10,107 bases of DNA from Deltaproteobacteria bacterium (GTDB lineage Bacteria > Bdellovibrionota_B > Oligoflexia > Oligoflexales > Bog-1112). Below the pieces are notes generated by a model. The model was not told the DNA's origin. It ran no database searches and saw only the letters and a program-made list of their open reading frames with translations. The stretch spans positions 1-10,107 of the forward strand of contig JACPKR010000009.1 of assembly GCA_016186945.1 (NCBI GenBank), given 5' to 3'. The position numbers and the translations under genes were made by a program. Of this stretch, positions 4,545 through 10,107 are shown in pieces; the first letter of the stretch is position 1, and every line of letters begins with the position of its first letter.

Positions 4545-6360
4545 CTTTGTCATCCGTTTTGCAAACGTCAACGGCACTGGCTCAGCCAGTGCGAACGGGA
4601 TTGTCGCCCGCACCTTGTTTCGCATGGGCTTACATATTGGCCCCAAGAACATGTTTCCGTCAAACATTCAGGGGATGCCTACTTGGTATGATGTCCGGGT
4701 GAGCGATAGACCGTACTCGGCACGACGTGAAAAGGCAGATATCCTGGTTTCCATGAACCGCAATTCATTGAAGACAGATCTCAAAGCGGTTAACTCAGGT
4801 GGCTTCGTCCTCTATGACTCGACAGCCTTCCTGCATGAAGGTGAGGAACGTAGCGACGTGACCTATCTTCCCGTACCGCTCTCACATCTTGCTATCACTG
4901 CGTTTTCTCAAAGCCGCAAGCGGATACAACTTCAGAACCTTATTTATGTCGGTGCCTTGGCTGCATTGATCAAGTTAGATTGGGACTTGTTGTTGCAAGT
5001 GATGGAGGAGCGTTATGGAAAAAAAGCGAGAGATGATCGTAAGGCTTTGGAAATAGGATCCGCGTACGCGCAGGAGCATTTTACATGTCCTCTGGAATTT
5101 CAAGTGGAGAAGGGAGCTGCACGGGATAGCATATTGGTTGAAGGCAACTATGCGATGGCCTTGGGCTGCCTTTATGCAGGTGCGAGTGTCGTGGGATGGT
5201 ATCCGATCACGCCTTCCACGGGGCTGATCGAACATTTTTCCTCCCTGTGTTCACGTTATCGTATAGATGCTGATACGAAGGAGAAACGTTACGCCATCGT
5301 TCAGGCAGAAGATGAAATGACAGCCCTTGGTGTTGTTGTCGGGGCATCCTGGAACGGTTGTCGGGCCTTCACAGCAAGTAGCGGTCCCGGAATTTCTCTC
5401 ATGAACGAGTTCCTGGGTTTTGCCTACTATGCGGAAATTCCCGTCGTTCTTTTTGACGTCCAGCGTGCGGGGCCTTCGACGGGGTTACCGACCCGCACAC
5501 AGCAGGCTGACCTGCTTCTTGCCGCTTATGCAGCGCATGGGGATACGAAGCACGTCCTCCTTTTTCCAGCAAATCCGGAAGAAGGCTTTCGCATGGCAGT
5601 GCAGGCGTTTGACCTTGCGGAACGATTCCAGACGCCTGTTATCGTCATGTCGGACCTGGAATTGGGGATGAACGAGTATGCCTCAGCACCCTTTTCCTGG
5701 GATCCGTCGTTCGTGCCCGATAGGGGCAAAGTTGTGAGCATCAGGGAGCAGAAAGAAAAAGGACGACCTTTCTTTCGTTATACAGATGAAGATGGTGACG
5801 GAATCCCCTACAGAAGCCTTCCGGGAATTGACCCTAGCCTGGCTTATTTCACTCGCGGGTCCGGTCACGATGTGTATGGGCGCTATACGGAAGATGCCGA
5901 TGCGTACACGGAAAACGTACAACGCATCGTTAAGAAGTTTGCCCATGCGGCAGAGATCCTCCCGGAGCCTATACTGATCGAGAGGAACAATAAGACCCAC
6001 TCAGCCTGCGTGGTGTATTTCGGCACATCCCACGAAGCACTGCATGAGGCGCTCGACAGTCTCGAAGCAAAGGGTGTGGTCATCGACTCCCTGAGAATTC
6101 GCGCGTTTCCATTCAGTACAAGGCTCGAAACAATTCTGGCTCATTATGAAACTCTTCTCGTGCTTGAGCAAAACCGAGACGGTCAGCTGAAAAAACTACT
6201 CTGTGCGGAACTGGAACTGAAAAACGAAATTCATTCTCTAACCTTCTTCGATGGATTGCCGCTTTTAGTGGAAAAGGTTGCCGTTGCTGTCGAAGGTGCG
6301 CTGAAGTCCCGTCCGACAGTCGGCGACGGTTCCCTCCATCCATCTCTTAATCCTAAATGA
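4531..6360 (+). CDS. korA: 2-oxoacid:acceptor (ferredoxin) oxidoreductase, fused gamma-alpha subunit, KorA-like
   Basis: 609 residues. Enzymes of this family decarboxylate 2-oxoacids (often 2-oxoglutarate) to acyl-CoA while reducing ferredoxin or a similar acceptor. The N-terminal gamma domain (about 5-190) has VNGTGSASANGIVARTLFRMG and the FPSNIQGMPTWYDVRVS motif. The alpha (pyrimidine-binding) domain from about 203 has EGNYAMALG, YPITPST (224-230), QAEDEMTALG (258-267), SSGPG (283-287) and QRAGPSTGLPTRTQQ (311-325), all family hallmarks. A C-terminal transketolase-like domain occupies about 490-600. The thiamine-diphosphate beta subunit KorB is needed for activity and is not in the window. 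The ATG is preceded by AAGGA. The substrate cannot be fixed from sequence; 2-oxoglutarate is the usual one for this fused architecture. The gene symbol is provisional. Confidence 0.88.
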   Translation: MARSDFVIRFANVNGTGSASANGIVARTLFRMGLHIGPKNMFPSNIQGMPTWYDVRVSDRPYSARREKADILVSMNRNSLKTDLKAVNSGGFVLYDSTAFLHEGEERSDVTYLPVPLSHLAITAFSQSRKRIQLQNLIYVGALAALIKLDWDLLLQVMEERYGKKARDDRKALEIGSAYAQEHFTCPLEFQVEKGAARDSILVEGNYAMALGCLYAGASVVGWYPITPSTGLIEHFSSLCSRYRIDADTKEKRYAIVQAEDEMTALGVVVGASWNGCRAFTASSGPGISLMNEFLGFAYYAEIPVVLFDVQRAGPSTGLPTRTQQADLLLAAYAAHGDTKHVLLFPANPEEGFRMAVQAFDLAERFQTPVIVMSDLELGMNEYASAPFSWDPSFVPDRGKVVSIREQKEKGRPFFRYTDEDGDGIPYRSLPGIDPSLAYFTRGSGHDVYGRYTEDADAYTENVQRIVKKFAHAAEILPEPILIERNNKTHSACVVYFGTSHEALHEALDSLEAKGVVIDSLRIRAFPFSTRLETILAHYETLLVLEQNRDGQLKKLLCAELELKNEIHSLTFFDGLPLLVEKVAVAVEGALKSRPTVGDGSLHPSLNPK

Positions 6361-6370
6361 GGTACAAGAT

Positions 6371-7042
6371 ATGCCCTCACGAGTGATTGTCGCTCTTGAT
6401 GAACCCGATTATGAGGAATGCTTGGCACTTGCCAGGCGTGTTGATCCCAAAAAATGTCGGGTCAAAGTGGGTAAGGCGCTTTTTACCCAGTGTGGGCCCA
6501 AAGTTATCGACAGTCTTCATAAGCTTGGTTTTGAAATTTTTTTGGACCTCAAAATCCATGACATACCCATGCAAACCGCAAAAACTTGCCGAGTTTGCGC
6601 AGACCTGGGTGTGTGGATGAGCAACGTTCATGCGTCGGGAGGTTTTGAGATGATGCGTGCTGCCAAGGAAGCCGTGCTGGCTTCGAAGAACCCGGGTATG
6701 AAACTGATTGCCGTCACTCTGCTCACAAGTTTGGGAGAAAACGACCTGCGCCGAGTTGAGATCCCTCTTTTGGCGGAAGACTACGTGTCTCGCATGGCTG
6801 CTCTCACTGCGGAAGCGGGATTGGATGGGGTCGTCTGTTCAGCAGGGGAAGCGTCTCGTCTACGACAGGAACGGGGACCTTCGTTTTGCCTTGTAACGCC
6901 GGGGATTCGCTTTGCAGAGGACCCTCGGAACGATCAGCGTCGCACTGCCACTCCTGAGGAAGCGCTGTGCAACGGCAGCGACTATCTTGTCGTCGGTCGC
7001 TCTTATTTCTCTTCAGTCGAAAGGTGGGAAGATGTCCGATAG
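6371..7042 (+). CDS. pyrF: Orotidine 5'-phosphate decarboxylase
   Basis: Converts OMP to UMP, the last step of de novo UMP synthesis, in the cytoplasm. The 223-residue TIM-barrel protein shows VIVALD (5-10), KVGK (32-35), the catalytic DLKIHDIP (59-66, with D59, K61 and D64), NVHASGG, and TPGIR (176-180). The ribosome binding site TGAGG overlaps the korA stop, 8 bases before the ATG, so the pair is coupled. The phosphate-binding end is unusual: the family reads GRPIT, here GRSYF (209-213, R210 kept), and only 13 residues follow the Arg against about 22 in E. coli PyrF. The gene end overlaps pyrE by 11 bases. All catalytic residues remain, so I expect an active enzyme. Confidence 0.95.
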   Translation: MPSRVIVALDEPDYEECLALARRVDPKKCRVKVGKALFTQCGPKVIDSLHKLGFEIFLDLKIHDIPMQTAKTCRVCADLGVWMSNVHASGGFEMMRAAKEAVLASKNPGMKLIAVTLLTSLGENDLRRVEIPLLAEDYVSRMAALTAEAGLDGVVCSAGEASRLRQERGPSFCLVTPGIRFAEDPRNDQRRTATPEEALCNGSDYLVVGRSYFSSVERWEDVR

Positions 7043-7727
7043 CACGAAGAAAGAATTTCTTAATTTCTGCGAAAGTCATGATGTCATCCGTTTTGGTGAT
7101 TTTACGTTGAAGTCGGGACGGAAAAGCTCTTACTTTTTCAACCTGGGAAAACTTCAAAGCGGCGCTGCCTGGGCAAAGCTGGGGAGTTTTTTCGCCGATG
7201 CAATTGTTCAATCTCGGATTACATACGATGTTCTTTTCGGCCCCGCTTACAAGGGGATCCCCATCGTGTTTAGTACGGCAATCGCACTTTTCGAAAAGCA
7301 CGGGATTGATGCTCCCGTCTGTTTCAATCGAAAGGAAGCGAAAGACCATGGAGAAGGAGGGGTCTTGATAGGCGCTCCTTTGAAAGGTCGAGTCTTGCTC
7401 GTCGACGATGTGATTACCGCTGGGACCGCCATCTACGAATCTGCGGAAACGATCCGTCGTCAAGGTGCCGCACTGACCGGAGTTCTAGTCGCTCTCGACA
7501 GAGAAGAGGAAGGGAGCAGGAGCCGGTTGCAAGCCTCGGAAGAGATTGCGAAGGAACTTAACGTAAGGGTTTTTAGCCTCGCAAGGAGATCTGAATTCCT
7601 CACAAAGGCTGTGCAGAGCCAATTGGGGTCGCTCCCCCAAGGAATTCCTGGAGGAACCAGCTGCGCAGTTTCCTCCAAACCACCTCCTTGCCCCTCGCTA
7701 AGATCCTTCAGGGAGGTAAGCTTGTGA
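7032..7727 (+). CDS. pyrE: Orotate phosphoribosyltransferase with repeat-derived C-terminus
   Basis: Joins orotate and PRPP to OMP, the substrate of PyrF. Taken from the ATG at 7032 (AAGGTGGG upstream), the product has 231 residues against 213 in E. coli. Core motifs are intact: [14 protein letters not shown] (24-37), [11 protein letters not shown] (68-78), [13 protein letters not shown] (98-110) with the flexible catalytic loop, and the PRPP motif [13 protein letters not shown] (121-133). Homology with E. coli PyrE fades after [10 protein letters not shown] (about 188-197). From L198 on, the codons lie inside a REP-like element, so the last family helix (E. coli AEHLAAVKAYREEFGV) is replaced by a Pro/Ser-rich tail ([20 protein letters not shown]...). 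The stop overlaps the upp start by 4 bases. The enzyme probably still works, since the catalytic parts are upstream. Confidence 0.95.
   Translation: MSDSTKKEFLNFCESHDVIRFGDFTLKSGRKSSYFFNLGKLQSGAAWAKLGSFFADAIVQSRITYDVLFGPAYKGIPIVFSTAIALFEKHGIDAPVCFNRKEAKDHGEGGVLIGAPLKGRVLLVDDVITAGTAIYESAETIRRQGAALTGVLVALDREEEGSRSRLQASEEIAKELNVRVFSLARRSEFLTKAVQSQLGSLPQGIPGGTSCAVSSKPPPCPSLRSFREVSL
7623..7692 (-). repeat. REP-like two-hairpin element, copy C, inside the 3' end of pyrE
   Basis: In minus orientation the order is leader (18 bases shared with 3427-3444), hairpin 1 with arms TGGAGGAA (7649-7656) and TTCCTCCA (7670-7677), linker GGAATTCC, then hairpin 2 with TTGGGG and CCCCAA arms (7623-7640). The loop of hairpin 1 holds the palindrome CTGCGCAG, also present in copy B. 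The element begins exactly at codon 198 of pyrE and ends about 30 bases before the upp start, leaving the upp ribosome binding site (GGGAGGT) intact. Confidence 0.8.
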
Positions 7728-8356
7728 AAAATGTCCACGTCATCAATCACCCTCTCGTTCAGCATAAGTTGTCTTTAATGCGCATGAAAGACACAAGTAC
7801 AGGAAAATTTCGCACTCTCTTGCGAGAACTCAGCATCCTGCTGGGTTACGAGGTGACACGAAACATGCCTATGACAAGCGTCAGGATTGAAACTCCGCTC
7901 GGTTATGAGATGGACGCTCCTGTTTTGCAAAAAAAGAAAATGGCACTTATCCCCATTTTGCGAGCGGGAAACGGGATGCTGGAAGGCTTCTTGCAGCTGA
8001 TGCCCACCTGCAAGGTCGGTCACATAGGTTTGTACCGGGATGTTCAGACAGCAAGTGTGGTTGAGTACTACTTCAAAGTTCCCAAGGACATAAAGACTCG
8101 GCACGCTCTCGTCCTCGACCCGATGTTGGCAACTGGCTACTCGGCAGTAGCAGCAGTGTCTCGGTTGAAGGAAAAACAACCCAAGTCCATCGACCTTGTC
8201 TGCATCCTTGCCGCGCCGGAAGGCATCCGCTACCTTCAGGAACACCACCCTGATGTTACTGTCTATACAGCCGGTATTGATGAAGGGTTGGATGAGAAAA
8301 AATACATCATCCCAGGAATAGGTGACGCTGGCGACCGACTATATGGTACGCTATAA
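7724..8356 (+). CDS. upp: Uracil phosphoribosyltransferase
   Basis: Salvages uracil with PRPP to UMP, complementing the two preceding de novo enzymes. From the GTG at 7724 the protein has 210 residues, the usual length (E. coli 208). It starts in family style ([18 protein letters not shown]). Motifs include PILRAGNGM (77-85), GLYRD (102-106), the PRPP-binding [10 protein letters not shown] (131-140; many homologues have GG where this has GY) and the uracil-binding end [16 protein letters not shown] (194-209). The GTG is preferred over the in-frame ATG at 7688 because GGGAGGT lies 6 bases before it and the extra 12 residues match nothing in the family. It overlaps pyrE by GTGA. Confidence 0.95.
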   Translation: MKNVHVINHPLVQHKLSLMRMKDTSTGKFRTLLRELSILLGYEVTRNMPMTSVRIETPLGYEMDAPVLQKKKMALIPILRAGNGMLEGFLQLMPTCKVGHIGLYRDVQTASVVEYYFKVPKDIKTRHALVLDPMLATGYSAVAAVSRLKEKQPKSIDLVCILAAPEGIRYLQEHHPDVTVYTAGIDEGLDEKKYIIPGIGDAGDRLYGTL

Positions 8357-9975
8357 TGAGCTGGGGCAATCGAAAGAGGTGTACGTTGAATGCAAGGATT
8401 GGATTTGTGCTCGTTTCCTTAGTCGCCCTTCTTGCCTGTAAACCTCGCTCCAAAGATTCAGCGCAAGTAGCGGCTGTAAACATAAAGGAAGGAGCAAGTC
8501 AGGAGCCAGCTACTCCTTGGTCTCTCTCGTTGAGTAGTGCGGATCTGGGGGATGTCACTGTTACCGCTCACAAAGAAACTATGTGCGAAAGCGAAGCGCT
8601 TCGCCTCGATGTGGGACAGTTTCAGCCCCAGACTCAATATTTTGAATTCGCTTTGTGTGATACCGAAACTTGTGAGTCAGAGCCTTCTCAAGAGGTATTC
8701 ACCTTTTCGAAGCCCTCCTGGGTGTTTCCCAATACAAGTTCAGTGTCCGAACCTATTGTGAAAGTTCGTAGTTGCGTCAGATCTTACAATGTTTCTCTCG
8801 GTTCAGCTTCCTGTTCCGATAAGTGGACCCAAGCGAAAGTTCTGGAAGCCGTTACAACGTCCCAAGATCTGAGGAAGGCACTTCTAGACGAGTTTCGCAT
8901 CAATAACGCTCTCGTCCAACAATGCCTTCAAGCGAGGAGTCGCATCGAATCTTTTCTGAAAGAGCAGCAGGATGAGCAAGCTTGGATAGAAAACTTGAGA
9001 AACTTCATGAGCATCGGCGTGGACCGATGCGCCGAGGCAATTCAGTCTGGTCTGCTCTCAGAAATCGACACCGAGATGGCTGGGGTACCGCCTGAACAGG
9101 CAGCTCCGGACACGTTAGGCTTAGCAGAAAGCGAAGAGAAGGATTCTTTGCCGGTTGCCATGGTAGCGGGAGGTGCCCTGGGAGGTGTTCTCGGTTTCTT
9201 TGCGATGGGGAGCTACGTGATGTACTCCAGGCAACAGAAGGGTGTGGAAGACCTAGCGAAACTGCAAGGGGTCGCTTCGCCTGTTTCTACAGCACCTACT
9301 ACTTTTGAGGAAAGAAGGGGGGCCTTAAGACAACTCGAAGAAGAAATAGCTGAAATCAAAAAGCGAACAACGATTTCATTCGAGGGAAAGACGTATCGGA
9401 AAGCCTTGTTCATCAATCCAGACCTAGAACGTGCAACCTTACAGGAAAACAAGAGCAAGATGGAGTGGACTCGGACGAGCTTGCAAAGGCAGGTACGCTT
9501 AGGGAATAAGACAATTCATCCAACGCGTTCGGATTTGACCTCCGTATATGGATTTTCTCCGGAACAAGTATCCAAACTTAGTTTTACGGACACAGTGCCT
9601 GTAAACCCGCGGATCCCTCTAGAAAGACGGTCGGTTGCGGTTTCTGTAGATGAATTGATAAAAGCTGGATACGAGCATATCCCTCAAATGGAGGAAGAGA
9701 TTAGGTTCATTGAAGGGAATGATTTTCTAAGGGTTAAGCAACAATGGGAACTTGTAAAAACAATGGAAGGTAAGAGACTTGCTGAGCTGGAAGCTCGCAG
9801 GCCAGCGCTTCTTGCTGAGATGATCGAAAACTTCGAGATCAATGGCAAAAAGATTGATCCCGAATTCTTGAGGTCAGCAGATCAGTGGTTTGGCAATCAG
9901 AAGCAGTATAAAGAACGCTTGGAGGAGGTTAAAAAAATCATGGGCACTCAGGATGTGAAACGTATCAGTAACTGA
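8356..9975 (+). CDS. Cys-rich lipoprotein with a central transmembrane segment and coiled-coil C-terminal part, unknown function
   Basis: 539 residues. The signal sequence ends in a lipobox, L-L-A-C with C28 (LVSLVALLACKP). Residues about 50-170 look like a beta-rich extracytoplasmic domain with many Cys (C77, CDTETC, SCVRS, SCSDKW), probably in disulfides. A helical stretch to about 250 follows, then an acidic linker and a Gly-rich transmembrane segment (about 266-287, VAMVAGGALGGVLGFFAMGSYVMY), flanked by SRQQK. The rest is charged and helical with coiled-coil character (LRQLEEEIAEIKKR, MEEEIRFIEG, LEARRPALLAEMIENFEI). Positive-inside logic puts the C-terminal 250 residues in the cytoplasm, so the protein would be held in the inner membrane twice. 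The ATG shares one base with the upp stop (TAATG). TTG at 8386, with AAAGAGG before it, is an alternative start that keeps the lipobox. I know no family for it. Confidence 0.75.
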   Translation: MSWGNRKRCTLNARIGFVLVSLVALLACKPRSKDSAQVAAVNIKEGASQEPATPWSLSLSSADLGDVTVTAHKETMCESEALRLDVGQFQPQTQYFEFALCDTETCESEPSQEVFTFSKPSWVFPNTSSVSEPIVKVRSCVRSYNVSLGSASCSDKWTQAKVLEAVTTSQDLRKALLDEFRINNALVQQCLQARSRIESFLKEQQDEQAWIENLRNFMSIGVDRCAEAIQSGLLSEIDTEMAGVPPEQAAPDTLGLAESEEKDSLPVAMVAGGALGGVLGFFAMGSYVMYSRQQKGVEDLAKLQGVASPVSTAPTTFEERRGALRQLEEEIAEIKKRTTISFEGKTYRKALFINPDLERATLQENKSKMEWTRTSLQRQVRLGNKTIHPTRSDLTSVYGFSPEQVSKLSFTDTVPVNPRIPLERRSVAVSVDELIKAGYEHIPQMEEEIRFIEGNDFLRVKQQWELVKTMEGKRLAELEARRPALLAEMIENFEINGKKIDPEFLRSADQWFGNQKQYKERLEEVKKIMGTQDVKRISN

Positions 9976-10020
9976 TGTTACGCACCCTGCAGTTTTTGTA
10001 GCTGAAAATAAGCCTGCTGA

Positions 10021-10040
10021 GTTGCTGTAAGCAACAGTTT
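10021..10040 (+). terminator. Weak candidate terminator of the operon
   Basis: A 6-bp stem GTTGCT/AGCAAC with a 3-base loop GTA is followed by AGTTTT, about 45 bases after the lipoprotein stop. The stem is short and the T-run only four bases, so this is a tentative call. Confidence 0.35.
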
Positions 10041-10107
10041 TACCCTCAAAGCAAAATGATTCATCTTGTGTTTTATTTTCAGGCATTCGAGTTTAAAAAC
10101 AGCGCAA

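Noticed and set aside
6912-7031. N-terminally extended pyrE
   Set aside because: The extra 40 residues are pyrF read in another frame; the ATG at 7032 with AAGGTGGG fits the family length.
7688-7723. Upstream ATG start for upp
   Set aside because: The added 12 residues come from repeat and leader sequence, while the GTG at 7724 has a good ribosome binding site and matches the family start.
7423-7727. Frameshift at the end of pyrE as the reason for its odd C-terminus
   Set aside because: The unmatched tail coincides with a repeat copy present elsewhere in the window, so insertion explains it better than an indel.
1-10107. CRISPR arrays
   Set aside because: No regularly spaced direct repeats were seen on either strand.

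Overview
The window looks like a chromosomal segment of a Gram-negative bacterium. It encodes a lipoprotein with a lipobox, conserved pyrimidine and 2-oxoacid oxidoreductase genes, and tRNA-Cys with an encoded CCA end. I cannot name the species. The gene style (fused gamma-alpha 2-oxoacid oxidoreductase subunit, Cys-rich lipoprotein, small HTH proteins) would fit a Bdellovibrio/Oligoflexia-like or other delta-type proteobacterium, but that is inference only.

The window has two parts. Positions 1 to about 3290 are an accessory patchwork. They hold the end of an IS3-family insertion sequence; a minus-strand toxin-antitoxin operon (MqsR-like toxin with an antitoxin joining an MqsA-type zinc finger, an HTH and a Panacea/DUF4065 domain); a small two-HTH protein resembling the C-terminus of a recombinase; a second TA-like pair with an HTH protein as the downstream partner; and a 47-residue fragment resembling the N-terminus of an anti-phage dCTP deaminase (AvcD type). 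tRNA-Cys (3297-3370, minus) sits at the border, a classic position for an integration hotspot.

Positions 3852 to 9975 are one compact plus-strand operon with overlapping or nearly touching genes: an unknown membrane/TPR-like protein, a fused gamma-alpha 2-oxoacid:acceptor oxidoreductase subunit (KorA-like), pyrF, pyrE, upp, and a dual-anchored Cys-rich lipoprotein. pyrF and pyrE make UMP de novo and upp salvages uracil to UMP, so the middle of the operon is a UMP-supply module. The thiamine-diphosphate beta subunit (KorB) expected beside KorA is absent here.

The most unusual signal is a REP-like palindromic repeat made of two consecutive hairpins. Two copies and related partial copies lie in the 480-base gap between tRNA-Cys and the operon. 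A further copy, in the opposite orientation, lies inside the 3' end of pyrE, where it is translated and supplies about 34 residues of new C-terminus in place of the usual last helix of PyrE.
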